Assembly: GCA_037389465.1 (NCBI GenBank)
Contig: JAZARR010000221.1
Span: 1,652,501 to 1,716,500 of the forward strand
DNA: 64,000 nucleotides
Reading direction: 5' to 3'
From: Baylisascaris procyonis
Taxonomy: Eukaryota > Nematoda > Chromadorea > Rhabditida > Ascarididae
A program made the translations under genes and the position numbers. The notes under the pieces were generated by a model that saw only the letters and a program-made list of their open reading frames with translations, ran no database searches and was not told the DNA's origin. Positions 12,586 to 22,690 of the stretch are shown here, piece by piece (positions within the stretch are counted from its first letter, which is position 1; every line of letters begins with the position of its first letter).

Positions 12586-12658
12586 GGCCTCGTGGCCTAA
12601 TGGATAAGGCGTCGGACTTCGGATCCGAAGATTGCAGGTTCGAGTCCTGCCGGGGTCG
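12586..12658 (+). tRNA. tRNA-Arg (anticodon TCG), copy 1
   Basis: The 73-nt cloverleaf is complete: acceptor stem GGCCTCG/CGGGGTC, D arm GCCTAATGGATAAGGC, anticodon stem TCGGA/TCCGA around loop CTTCGGA (anticodon TCG, reads CGA), and T arm GCAGG-TTCGAGT-CCTGC. The A box (TGGCCTAATGG) and B box (GGTTCGAGTCC) are intact. A TTTT terminator starts about 5 nt after the gene. CCA is not encoded, as expected in a eukaryote. Confidence 0.97.
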
Positions 12659-12726
12659 CGCAGGTTTTCGTACATTTCACTCTCTGACTTTGATGTTATA
12701 AAAATAACCCTCTTTCAAAGTTCTAG

Positions 12727-13046
12727 CTAGTCTGTTACGTTTGAAATTGAGGTTCTGATAAGCGTTAGGGACTGCAAAATTACGTTTCGTGATTCAGCTT
12801 TGTGAAAGTGAATAGGTTTGGTGCTGTTCCTCAAGAGCAGTGTATCGTATCTATAACCGATGTTTCGCATATTTGGCACATTCCTTTGGAGCTTCCGAAG
12901 GTGAGAGTTCGTGCAATCGTGAGATTCGGAGGAAACATGATGACAGGAGTTCTTAGAAATGAGAATTAACAAATAAAAGATCAATAACTTATTAAAGAAT
13001 CTTTCCCTATCACCTCTTCCTTCCGAAGTTTCCACTTCTGATGGAG
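12727..13046 (-). CDS. Candidate exon with signal-anchor segment
   Basis: On the minus strand, an acceptor-like atcag opens a frame of about 105 codons. It starts with a charged head (VETSEGRGDRERFF), then a hydrophobic run (LLIFYLLILISKN), then a soluble region with HDCTNSHLRKLQRN and an NVTD end. The acceptor is weak and no AATAAA follows the TAG. The plus strand just beyond (13100) looks coding on the other strand, which makes this frame less certain. Confidence 0.22.
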
Positions 13047-13099
13047 TGTTTAGACGAACTGTCTACCAATTATTGCTACGCTGATTGAAAGTTTTTCAG

Positions 13100-13194
13100 C
13101 TGCTAGCATTGGGAGTGATAAGGCTTCTGAGAATACAACTACTGGTGAGGATGGATCAGGTTCTTTTAAAGGAATTGACGCTTATAATTTCTGA
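13100..13194 (+). CDS. Candidate 3'-terminal exon
   Basis: A consensus acceptor (gaaagtttttcag) opens a frame in phase 1 reading ASIGSDKASENTTTGEDGSG and then SFKGIDAYNF-stop. It is Ser/Thr/Gly-rich and soluble. An AATAAA lies 32 nt after the TGA, the right distance for a nematode terminal exon. There is an internal donor-like G|GTGAGG at 13144, so the exon could also end there. The 5' partner exons are unclear. Confidence 0.4.
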
Positions 13195-13225
13195 CATGTT
13201 TTGCTTGAAGCTTCATAACTTATGT

Positions 13226-13231
13226 AATAAA
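13226..13231 (+). terminator. Poly(A) signal AATAAA (plus)
   Basis: AATAAA lies 32 nt after the stop codon of the candidate terminal exon that ends at 13194. Confidence 0.45.
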
Positions 13232-13327
13232 GAGCAAATAATGAGTGAAAGGAGCATCTAGGAAGCTAGAGCAGTATGCATCTTAGTGTTCCGTTTATCT
13301 GACCAACCAGTTTCATATATACTGACA

Positions 13328-13333
13328 TTTATT
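13328..13333 (-). terminator. Poly(A) signal AATAAA (minus)
   Basis: On the minus strand AATAAA falls 44 nt after the TAA at 13378-13380. With the plus-strand signal about 100 bp away it suggests two convergent transcripts. Confidence 0.45.
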
Positions 13334-13377
13334 AAATATGCGGACCAAGGCATTCGTATTTTAGTCAACTCGACCAC

Positions 13378-13590
13378 TTAAAGAAAAACGTGCATAAAGT
13401 TTTCCTGATTTCCTGCACCGCGAATAGTGTAAAATAAATATGATGCGTAAGAAATGCATGCAGGTTCATCGCACTTTTTAACGGCTACAACTTCTTTTAG
13501 TGTTGATGGACCAATGAGATCATCACTATAACCATCATGACATTCACTACAACTGGTTGGCTTCACTTTCATAACATTCACATTTACCAA
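13378..13590 (-). CDS. Candidate terminal exon, Cys-motif copy A
   Basis: The minus-strand frame reads KPTSCSECHDGYSDDLIG, then KKCDEPACISYASY, and ends HVFL-stop. The same motif order (PTSCSECH ... C ... ISYxSY) recurs 540 bp upstream in copy B, so the two are duplicated and at least once were coding. A minus-strand AATAAA follows the stop at a suitable distance. No strong TTTCAG acceptor precedes the motif (candidates are gaaag or gtgaag), so the exon border is unsure and decay is possible. I do not recognise the domain; spaced C-x2-C followed by a C-x4-C pair is seen in several nematode secreted Cys families. Confidence 0.35.
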   Translation of the reverse strand: MVNVNVMKVKPTSCSECHDGYSDDLIGPSTLKEVVAVKKCDEPACISYASYLFYTIRGAGNQENFMHVFL

Positions 13591-13989
13591 CTTTCATAGC
13601 TTTTGGTTTAGTGGTTCCTAAGCTGACGCTGCCGAACAGATTGAGACAAAGAGGCACAAATAGGCACAGCCCTGAAAAGTTTGCAGAGCAAGCTTGCAAA
13701 AGCACAATAAAGCGAGCATCTGCTTAAAACGATTCTATGATTACCTCAAGTTGTTGTCTTATGAAAAGCACTCCGTCCTCTGATGTGATCGTCGATTATT
13801 TGCACCAAAGAGAATAATTTGCTAATTAATCTGAGCAATATAATTTCAACATCCACTCACAATAAAACAGCATTGTGGCATTAGCAGAGAACTTCTTCAC
13901 TGTGTTAACTTCGATGTTTAATAGGTTGCCCTCTTTACTGTCCTTTTTTTCTATAGAAGGAATATTGGCTGAGTTAGATGAGAATTGAA

Positions 13990-14115
13990 TCAATAGCTAC
14001 AATAGGAAATCATATTTGCTCCACAGGTGTTTGCCAGTTGGTTGCTGATGGAGAATTTTGTAAACATCTTTCTTCTCTTATGACATTCACTGCAACTGGT
14101 TGGCACAATTCGAGA
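13990..14115 (-). CDS. Candidate exon, Cys-motif copy B
   Basis: The minus-strand frame reads IVPTSCSECHKRRKMF and later NTCGANMISYCSY-stop, paralleling copy A at 13378. A 24-nt block (14080-14103) matches copy A at 22-23 positions. There is no in-frame canonical acceptor at its 5' side; a donor-like gtagct follows ISY. It could be an internal exon with an unusual acceptor or a decayed duplicate. Confidence 0.28.
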   Translation of the reverse strand, partial: SRIVPTSCSECHKRRKMFTKFSISNQLANTCGANMISYCSY

Positions 14116-14543
14116 TTATGCTGCTGTTATTATGAAGATTTTTAATCACGAATGGATGCTAAAAATTGTATTATTCGAATATGGGACCAATGTAATGCCG
14201 ACGGAAGTAGACAAAAAGTGGTAATTTCAGGTTGGGAATTAGTGTATTGCTTCAGATGATGCTTTTATCACTTGTAATAATCACTCGATGAAGTATGAGA
14301 CGTGAGTAAATAAAAGCGTCCTCTGTTGCAAATTCACATAATATAAGCTAGCAAGCGAAAAGTTCAGAGGTTGTTGAAGAATGAATCATACTGAGTTCTA
14401 TTTAAAAGTACATTTTTGAAATATTACTTGTACAATCCCATCTGTTTAAAAAAATGTGGATTTTTTTAAAATGAAAGCGGAAGATAGTTCGATAGAAAGC
14501 AGCAATTTTATTTAAAAAGAATTGATGGCCAAATTAATTTTGG

Positions 14544-14729
14544 TCAATCGACGTTGTTTCGCATTTCATGTTGTAAGCTCTCTGGTATTTGATAATAACC
14601 ATGTTGACGCATACCGAATGCGGAACGCAAGCAGCTGTTCCGAAAAATATTATTCTTGCAAAGAGTTTCTTCTTTTAAGGGGCACCACTTGTCATAGGTA
14701 AATGAGCGAAGGTTATGTTCAACATAGGG
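14544..14729 (-). CDS. Candidate Cys-containing ORF upstream of the Cys-motif pair
   Basis: A 61-residue minus-strand frame starts at an ATG and contains three Cys spaced about eight residues apart (KWCPLKEETLCKNNIFRNSC). It lies 5' of copies B and A on the same strand and could be an upstream exon of the same transcript. No splice donor is convincing. Confidence 0.2.
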   Translation of the reverse strand, partial: PYVEHNLRSFTYDKWCPLKEETLCKNNIFRNSCLRSAFGMRQHGYYQIPESLQHEMRNNVD

Positions 14730-14735
14730 CACCAT

Positions 14736-16201
14736 TTCACTAAGATATATGCAGCATTGATCTTTGCAAAGGAATAAATATTCTTTTCTTGCTCACATCG
14801 TTGTCAAAGCCTCAAAAACTTTTTGTCTTCATTCATCCTCAGACGCAATTGGTGACGCTTACCGTTCAAACGAGCACGTGCACGCATAAAGCATTCGTAA
14901 TCTGTATCTCACCTATCTCCCATTGTTCTCCAACAGTATCACATCACCGCCTCGTCCACAATCTATTCTAGTATGTGATAAGGAATATTTGTTATTGAGA
15001 TGGTGCTCAAAAATCCATTGCTAATATTTGCTTTAGTATCACTGTTCGAGCAATCAGAATCACATTTTGCTGTAATGGGGCTACTTCATTCAAGTAATCT
15101 ACCGCTTGCTTAAATATGGCACCAATGATTTTTCTAAACATAACGCCATAGACATCATCAAATGGCCAAGTCACCATTATTCAGCACAAGTTTAAGGATG
15201 ATTTATATGAAGTGTGCACAAGCAAAGTGTGATTTCGCATTGCATCCTTCATTATTTGGATTCTGCTAACCAGTAATGAGAATGTGCCCGCCTTTGCGCA
15301 TTTATAAGATGAACATATTGACAAAATATCCGCCATAGTCAGCATGTCTGGTTGCGCCGATAATTTGCAATGCTAAAATATGGTTAAATCTGCTATTGCC
15401 CACGTTCTATAACCTTCAAGAAGTCCCTTAAAATCCGATCTTAAAATGTGTTGCTGCAGCTGCTCTATCAGAACATCATGCAAAGACCTCCAAAAAATTT
15501 TGGATAGTCAGTTGTGTAGAAGCTAACAATACTTTTGCAGTGTCATTTCTAGCTATCTGTATTCAGCGGAAATTTATGGAATTTTGAAAACGTTTATGAA
15601 AGATGCACTACGGAAGTTCATTTAGTATGTGGTATAATTATAAAAGACCTCGTCCGCAGAAGCCGTTAAAGCACAGCATTGCTCCATTTTCTATTAATTA
15701 TGTTCCATTGATCATCAAGTAACCTCTGGAATTCTGTTTCTGAGAGACGAACGCTAGAGTTTTTTGTTATTCAAAAGAGGGTGCCTCTAGTAGTAGTTGT
15801 TCTAACTATAGTTGTATACAGCCACCCTTGTTGCAACTACCAGCGTTATCTTCTGAAATGTCGTTGAACTTGCTATTACAGATGCGATCATGCTGATGCT
15901 GTCACATTTATTCGACGATGGGCCATAAACTTTATTCGGAATGAAACGTGCATGGATCAGACTCTCAGCTACTGGAGCAAGTGACCTCTGCTGCATTCTT
16001 TGCGCTTCATCTTATGCAATTCATTTTTCGCTTTCGGATAGGAATGATGTAGATTATCTTTTGCCAATGTGCATTTATTATAAATGCAAAGGAATGCAAT
16101 TTGTTTATGCAAATTAAGCTGCTGCAGAATTGATAGTGACCCGTTACCCGTTAGACTAAACTGATAAATTAATGCATTAGCTAGCAACGCAAATTAATTT
16201 C
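14736..16201. other. Intergenic or intronic stretch
   Basis: Minus-strand frames at 15802-15996 and 15969-16187 overlap and lack splice or poly(A) support. Nothing else stands out. Confidence 0.35.
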
Positions 16202-16285
16202 ATGTTCTATTGCGTCAGGTCTTCTCCACTGAGAAATCAATCTTTAACACCTTTATTTCTTTGTGCATATGCTTTAATGTTTCAG

Positions 16286-16381
16286 AACACCACCTTTCAT
16301 GTCGCACCTTACGTAGTATTTATGAGTCATACTCGAGTGGGTATTGTGTTTGGCAAGGTGCATCGTAGGCTACTGATTGCT
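16286..16381 (+). CDS. Candidate internal exon with consensus splice sites
   Basis: This 96-nt segment lies between a textbook acceptor (gctttaatgtttcag) and a textbook donor (gtaagt), in phase 0 at both ends. It reads NTTFHVAPYVVFMSHTRVGI followed by VFGKVHRRLLIA. The frame also stays open upstream to an ATG-like start at 16202, so the acceptor may not be used. After a 41-bp intron, an acceptor (ctgattttatag) would give a short terminal exon ending SDNT-stop. The family is not recognised. Confidence 0.35.
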
Positions 16382-16449
16382 GTAAGTCGATAATCCGCAT
16401 CGAACGGCATTCTGATTTTATAGCGTGTGGCATGTTCCGATAATACTTA

Positions 16450-18827
16450 ACTCCTATGCATTCAGCAGATTGCGTGAATATAAACGCTTCAATGTGCTTG
16501 TTGCCGAATTTATAGCCCTCACTTTTTCATTTACCGTTCTTGTTGAAAACTAATTTGAAAGTCAATTTTTTCACTTGTTATAATCAATAAAATCGTCGCC
16601 ACTTTTTGGAATACCTTGTAATATGTTCCGACGATTTTCTGCACTTGATTTTACATGTGCTAGCATTATCAATATTCTAAGGCTATTCACAGCACTCATA
16701 TATTTCTCCTTATCCATTGCATGCTTCCAAAACGTTGAGATTATAGCTGCCTTATTTGCCGTCGTTTAGCTTTCAGCGATTACGATCGAAAATCCGCCCA
16801 TTGAGCAAACTAATGAGTCCTTAAGCCATTTAACAAGCGTGCAAACTCATGGGACATCCATGATTAAGTACAATAGATGTGTTGCGCAAATTTCCCTTAG
16901 AAGGCTTGAAATGAGGGATACTTTCGAGTGTACCAGTGAAAGAACAGAATAAAGGAAAGAAAAGGTAGGAGATATTTTGATGGATGCATAGATATTATTG
17001 AATACTGCAAGAAATCGAAATGCTTTCAAACAATTCTTCAATCTTTATTGGACATATTAGATATATTCGGCCGATTAAATATGTGCAAATCCTATCAACA
17101 CTTGAATATTTTAATTCGAGCATGAATGGAATTGAATTAATTAAAATATCTGCAATGAAGAAAATATTCGCCATTTGCAACAAGTTGGTTATGGAACGAT
17201 TGCAATATGCACAGCAATAATACCTTTAGTAGTAAATGCTCGAAATGTTTTCGTCACATTGTGAATTCATCGATGAGTGCGAAAAACTGAATAAATGCTA
17301 AAAATGATTCTCAGTTTCTGTTTTTAAGTTAACTTCTTGCTTTACCTCGTATATTTGTGCTTTTGATCTCCTAGTTTAATCTAATTTAAGCTACCCAATC
17401 GAACTGCTCTTGTTTAGAGTAATTTTATTTCGCTCCACTTGTGGTGATTTTTAAGTGTACTATAGTCTGCACTTATTTTTCGTAATATAGGTTAAAGAAG
17501 TGAAAACTCTCATTAAATGAAATTGAAGAGATTTTTACGATAACTGATTATTTGACCCAAGAATGAATTGAAAAGTCTTTCGTTTTATATCGCTCCAAAA
17601 AGTGCTGTAACGGTATTTTCCTTTCTATTATATAAAAAAACTCAAAAATCGGTAAACAATCGAGAAAATTTCCTCGCAGATCTATCTGTAATCTATCAAC
17701 ATAATAAATCTTTCTAAAAGCAGTGTTTTTTGGAAGCAAAAAAATAGTATTCGATTATATAAAAATGATGTTTATCTTTTCTACATATCAATCAGGAAAT
17801 ACTGTCGAATTTTTTACGAGACAGAAACAGAGCAGTTGCATTATAAGCACAGCAATGCTTTTCGAAAGTTTGATCTCATTTGCGGAAGCAGCAATCAATC
17901 TTATTGCGAAATGAAACCAGCTGCAAATACTGCTGGATTCCATTGCCCCAATTAGCAAATCGGTAAAATCCTATCGCTAATACTTGCCAGCTGGCAGTCA
18001 GGAATATCGCTTTTGAAACTGGTTCGCCACTCTTTTCGTGAACAAGCTTCTGATATGCCGACGCGATCTGCTAAATACACGTTAACTTTTTTATGCCGCA
18101 AACAAAACTTAATGTTTTAATGCCCGTTCAACAATTTGTTGCAAAATTCATGCAACGCGACTGTGTGTCGACAATTTAAAAAAAAAACAAAAACAAATGC
18201 ACATGCCATCTGTTTGCCCGACAGTTTCATTTGACGAACTAGAAAGTGCGGTAAAGAGGTTTATTGATCCTGTGCGGTCCACGGTTTACGTTTTCATAGA
18301 AATCAAACTTCAGTGTTGTTGGCTGCCACTGCATGAGTAATGATGCTCACTGCACAAACTGTTGTTATGTGGTTTTTTGTGCAAGGATTTAACGGCTGTC
18401 GAATGAATACACATTTCAGCACTTCTATTTCCGTTTCGTTGTCTTTTTTTGCATCCAGCTGGTCAGACATGTAGAATTGTCAAAAACATATTTGATACCA
18501 CCTTCGCTGATGAATTTCAAATTCGTTTTTTTGAGAACTGAGGTGTTTTTATTAGGGAAACCAATAAAAGTAAGATTGCATTGAAACCTCAAATTCTGCT
18601 GACCTATAGCTTAGATGCTGAGGTAATACTACAAAATAATAAATATATTCAAGAAAATAAGTGAGCCACTCACTAAATGTCTGTTAGTAGAAGTGATTCT
18701 AGAGAGCTGCGCTCATCACTGATTTGCAAATGACGAGAATTTTTCATAGTAAATTTGTTATCCAACTGAATGCATTTTTGATCACTTCGAAGAAGATGTT
18801 AAATAATGTTTCGATTTGTTGCCTCAG
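16450..18827. other. Mostly non-coding stretch
   Basis: One plus-strand segment (17796-17914, after acceptor catatcaatcag) could be a terminal exon reading GNTVEFFTRQKQSSC. A plus-strand frame at 17020-17220 is AT-driven. Nothing else is supported. Confidence 0.3.
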
Positions 18828-18984
18828 CACAGCGACAAAAACGCTATCGTGAGTGATTTGCTGTGCGTACTTCACAATTACGTAACTTTTTCGCACGATA
18901 GCTATCTTAACTTTTGCTTAGTGTGCCAAATAAACGCCACAACAAATGCAGCCGTCCAGTCGGCTGGTAGTTATTTCAGCTGCG
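18828..18984 (+). CDS. Candidate exon 1 of a two-exon plus-strand gene
   Basis: The segment has a good acceptor (gatttgttgcctcag) and a good donor (TGCG|gtaagc), phase 0 in and phase 1 out. It reads HSDKNAIVSDLLCVLHNYVT, then SYLNFCLVCQINATTNAAVQ and SAGSYFSC. Four Cys and an N-glycosylation sequon (NAT) suggest an extracellular or lumenal domain. The G+C content is above that of the flanks. The upstream exon with the start codon is not found. Confidence 0.42.
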
Positions 18985-19125
18985 GTAAGCAGGAAGTGGC
19001 AAAGTTGCAAACTGATTAGCAAGCTGATGCACCTTTCGTCTTTTTTTTCTAAATCATCAAAGCAATGGGAAGCTATGCAATACTGTTAAGTTGGTGTTTT
19101 CATTGATTTTCATGCATTGAGCAAG

Positions 19126-19322
19126 TGGTATTATCATATCTTTGTGCGCTATGCGATGGAGGAAAAATCTTCCTCGAAGTTGTTGCTTCAAAGGCTAAAA
19201 AATACTTCAAATCACAATTTCATCAACAGGCGATCCGGTTTATGCCTGATCATCAGTTCGCATTGTTGTCCTTGGCCTTGCATATGCAGTTACTTCCAAT
19301 AAATCATCTGCATTGCTTATAG
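19126..19322 (+). CDS. Candidate terminal exon following 18828-18984
   Basis: An acceptor of the less common AAG type (cattgagcaag) gives phase 1, matching the donor at 18985 across a 141-bp intron. The frame reads VVLSYLCALCDGGKIFLEVV, then ASKAKKYFKSQFHQQAIRFM, and ends NHLHCL-stop. The CALC pair and the helical character recall small Cys-helix domains, but no family is assigned. No AATAAA sits directly downstream. Confidence 0.35.
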
Positions 19323-19948
19323 CGATCATTGATGTCAACATCTTGATGATCAATACTGCTCTTCAGGTCAGAGGGATCATTTTATGTTCTAATGGATAGA
19401 TCGTGATCCTTTTTTAGCATTAGTCCAACTGAATGATGTATGCTATGACAGAAGTTGGGTTTTACTGCGGCTTTGATCAATCACAGTGAATATTAAGCTA
19501 GAAGAATCTTGTCTTGTCTCGAAAATGTTGTTAAATAGTGCAATCTAAAAGAGGCATTAAAATCGTTCAATCAACTTTCTTTTATGTTCTAATGAGAAGA
19601 AAGATATAGATGAGTCCCTCTTACATCACATTTGCGATAGTCTCGTCTTCATTATATTCATTGATATCTTTGTGTATTTTTGAGTATTTCAAACGAACAA
19701 ATTCCTAGTCTATTTGCTCAGCAACGAATGAATTTAAGTATCCTAGTTTTTTCACACATTTCGAATTTTTTAGCATTATTTTCAAATCTGGCAGACAGGT
19801 TGATTATCCAAGGCAAATATTCCCATCTATCAATTTTCACTTTTGAAGTGGTGTGATGGTGAGGATTACAACAGAAATACTGCTAGCGGTCTAGTTGCCT
19901 CAGTCATTTTTCGACTTAGTTTTCATTTTTCAGCTTTCTTTTCTTCAG

Positions 19949-20104
19949 GTTTATGCGTGTATGCATTCACCATGGGGAATATTTTCATCATGTGTCGGAA
20001 ACCAGAACAACAGGGAGCGCGGGAAATTACTTCGATGGAGCATTTCTTTGAAAATCTCATCCGATTTCTGCACTTCTCTATCACAATCCAGGAGCATTGC
20101 TTAA
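19949..20104 (+). CDS. Candidate exon, frame unresolved
   Basis: A strong acceptor (tttcttttcttcag) precedes a segment that is open in all three plus frames for about 100 nt and in two for longer. One begins VYACMHSPWGIFSSCVGNQ, another FMRVCIHHGEYFHHVSETRT. Without a homologue or neighbouring exon phase I cannot choose. Confidence 0.25.
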   Translation, partial: VYACMHSPWGIFSSCVGNQNNRERGKLLRWSISLKISSDFCTSLSQSRSIA

Positions 20105-20734
20105 AATTTTACAAATGATTGTTTATTTGAGGCAATTTTTCTCATTATATTTGTTTATCGCCACCAAAATCGTGAGCATCGTATTGTGAGATTTCAAAAT
20201 GCTCACAGAGAACAGAATTACGCTTAATTATAAACCGAAACCTTCGTTAGCACTTATCATCTCAACCACTAATAAAAGAGATCATAAACTCATAACAGAA
20301 TCTGCTTGTTTAGATGAACGCATAACAATTTGAAAAGATGTTATCAATCATTATGTAACTGCAGTTAAATTACACTAAATGAACTCACCGCAAAATCTTC
20401 CTTTTATTAGTGGAATTCATAGGTTTAGAAAAATGGTTTTCTTTGACAACAAGGCTCTTACTGAATATAAGGAGAAACGTACTTCTTTAATAATGGGTGT
20501 TTTATTTCGAATGGACGCAAAGAGGGTTTCTTTTTCAAAGAAATGATCGTTTTTCAGGACGCATTTTTAATGCACTGAAATCATCTCAAGGAGACGCTTT
20601 CAAAAAACCTCTAACATCGCCTTGAAGAAGCTGAATTTCAAGAAAAATTTAACTTTATAGATCGCTTATATAAATGATTTCCTTCCTCTGTTCGGGACTA
20701 TGACAAGAGGAATTAGAAAGGAAGAAACTAATAT

Positions 20735-20741
<7 letters not shown>

Positions 20742-20796
<55 letters not shown>
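20742..20796. repeat. (TA)n microsatellite
   Basis: About 27 uninterrupted TA units. It creates artificial Tyr-Ile runs in translation; no gene is implied. Confidence 0.95.
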
Positions 20797-20799
<3 letters not shown>

Positions 20800-20866
20800 C
20801 AGATTGATAATCCTCAAAGAAAAAAGATTTGTAAGTTTTGATGGCATCATAACAATTTGAAGCCAC

Positions 20867-21174
20867 AGTGAACCATAAATGGATCAGTTGTTGCCCATTA
20901 ATGAATAATGGTATTCTTAAAGGATTTGTTAAATGCACTCCGAGATGGTTAGTGGCTCATTTTGTTATATTCGTTTGCCTTCGTCACATTTTTAAAGTGT
21001 GCAATCATGAAAGAACGGAAAAAGAACATTTTAAGGAGCATAAAATGATAAAAAGGAAGAGGAAAGTATTGGAAATGACACGAATTGAATTGGAAGCCTT
21101 AGTGCAAATTATTCTTCCGGGACGGAATGTTAGTGCGATGTCAAAAGAAGATCTTCAGGAAGAAACAATTCACT
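20867..21174 (+). CDS. Candidate exon of a membrane protein, 102 codons
   Basis: The frame opens after acceptor ttgaagccacag in phase 1 and closes at a good donor (CACTG|gtaaat) in phase 2. It contains a Cys pair (ISCCPLM), a hydrophobic segment (LVAHFVIFVCL), a basic Lys/Arg cluster (MIKRKRKVLEM) and an acidic helix (SKEDLQEETIH). This order fits one membrane pass with a cytoplasmic helical tail. The next plus-strand segment at 21582 continues in the matching phase. No family is recognised. Confidence 0.38.
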
Positions 21175-21581
21175 GGTAAATTTTTATTTTATTTGTGGAA
21201 AACTTTGATTTCTCATGAAAGTTTTACAGAAAATGAGGTTTTTTCAATATTTTCGCTAAGGGACTCTAAAGCACAATTTATTACGCCTTTTGAGATTTCA
21301 GATTGAAATATTCATTTTTCGACTTCCCAGTTTTTGAAATCTTTCGAACGATTGAGTGAATAGTAAAATAAGTGGAAAAATATCTGAAAGAAGCCGGTGC
21401 AATATGTAATTTTTTGCCTATCTCGCATTAGCGAACCGCTTTCACAGATCAGCAAGAAGTTAAATAATAAGAATAGTGTCTTCATATTTTAATCGATCCA
21501 ATTGCGCGTGAAAATCCTTCACAAAAGATTCGTCTCTCTATGAGATAATCGATGCAAAGCAAAAAATCTGACCTTCATAAG

Positions 21582-21771
21582 TTTCCTGGTACCTATGGGT
21601 GCACCGGTTTTCAAGTTGGAATTGCCGGACAAAGAGAAATTACTACCCCCATCACTACGCATACAAATTCACCGATCTGACATCACTGTATCATGTTTTT
21701 GCGCAGCAGATTTGCCAGTACGCATAAAAAACAAGTATGAAAAGGCACCCTTGACTATTGATAAATAACCG
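21582..21771 (+). CDS. Candidate exon continuing 20867-21174
   Basis: The acceptor ttcataag gives phase 2, matching the donor at 21175 across 407 bp. The frame reads FLVPMGAPVFKLELPDKEKL, then PPSLRIQIHRSDITVSCFC, and ends PLTIDK-stop. There is an alternative donor (CCA|gtacgc) at about 21727, so it may be intern rather than terminal. The in-frame Met alone would give a 57-residue ORF. Confidence 0.33.
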
Positions 21772-21976
21772 GTCAATCCACCAGTAATGATAGTTATACT
21801 AACAAGCGGTGGAAGTAAAACTCACTTGTGTAAATACTTTCCTTATATAGGTGGTTTGGCTTTTGCCTTAACTGACGATGATCGAAATAAAATTTGCGAA
21901 ATGGCATTCGCAAATTTCATTTCACTAATCCATTTATTTTTTTTATTCATTGTATTTATTTTTAACTGGGCATAAA

Positions 21977-22074
21977 ATGAGACAACTTTTGTATTCGTGG
22001 GTAATGAAATACAAATTGAAATTTAGAAAACAGTCAGACTGGAAAGGTGATTCTACTGCTGAATGGATGAGAAA
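21977..22074 (+). CDS. Candidate exon ending at a consensus donor
   Basis: An ATG-started frame reads MRQLLYSWVMKYKLKFRKQS and DWKGDSTAEWMR and stops at a perfect donor (AGAAA|gtaagt) in phase 2. The preceding poly-T stretch would encode a hydrophobic segment if the frame extended upstream. It is likely part of the same region of plus-strand exons as 20867 and 21582, but the join is not defined. Confidence 0.3.
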
Positions 22075-22622
22075 GTAAGTAATTTAGGAGTGGTTAGAGG
22101 ATTTGATATTGGTATATTTAGTAGTACAAGGAAAGAAAAGCTTAACTAAGCAGCCATTTATTTAGCACGATGATTCAGCACTGAAAAAAAGACTATTTGA
22201 ACGGTATTGCCAGTAAAAAATCATTCGCAAATGTATGCTTCCTTTGGATCTGAAATGCTGTATTCCAACCTGAGCATACCATTGCTCCAATTTTTTTTTG
22301 AAGAAAATATGAGCGTTGCTGAATTTATGTGTGTTATAAACGTATTTTTTTCGATAAATCAGAAAATGTGTAAATTTATGGAGTTATCGATGCCGTATTT
22401 CTCACTCTGAACATGTCAAACTCTATGAATTTCCGCTTTGGTTTCCTTAATCCTCAAAACCAAACAAAAAATGCATCATTTGAGACACCAAAATTTTATC
22501 GCATTATGAAATTACACTCGTCCAATTGGCGTAACGTTCTATTATTGCTCGATTCTTATTGTTGGCTTTTGGGCTTCTCCTCAACGCTCTTACATTGGGT
22601 CATTTGTTCACAATAATCGAAG

Positions 22623-22690
22623 ACGATGGCCAATTTGGCGTTTTAACCGAGAGGGGCAAATGCGATTGCTGTGTTGCGTCGATTAATAAA
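22623..22690 (+). CDS. Candidate exon with CDCC motif
   Basis: The segment ends at a consensus donor (AATAAAG|gtgagt), phase 1. The frame reads DGQFGVLTERGKCDCCVASI-NK. Upstream it stays open through a hydrophobic run (FLLLAFGLLLNALTLGHLF), but no in-frame ATG or canonical AG acceptor lies there, so the 5' edge (tcgaag|AC) is doubtful. Confidence 0.28.

Noticed and set aside
20666..20938. 90-codon minus ORF with poly Tyr-Ile
   Set aside because: Translation of the (TA)n microsatellite.
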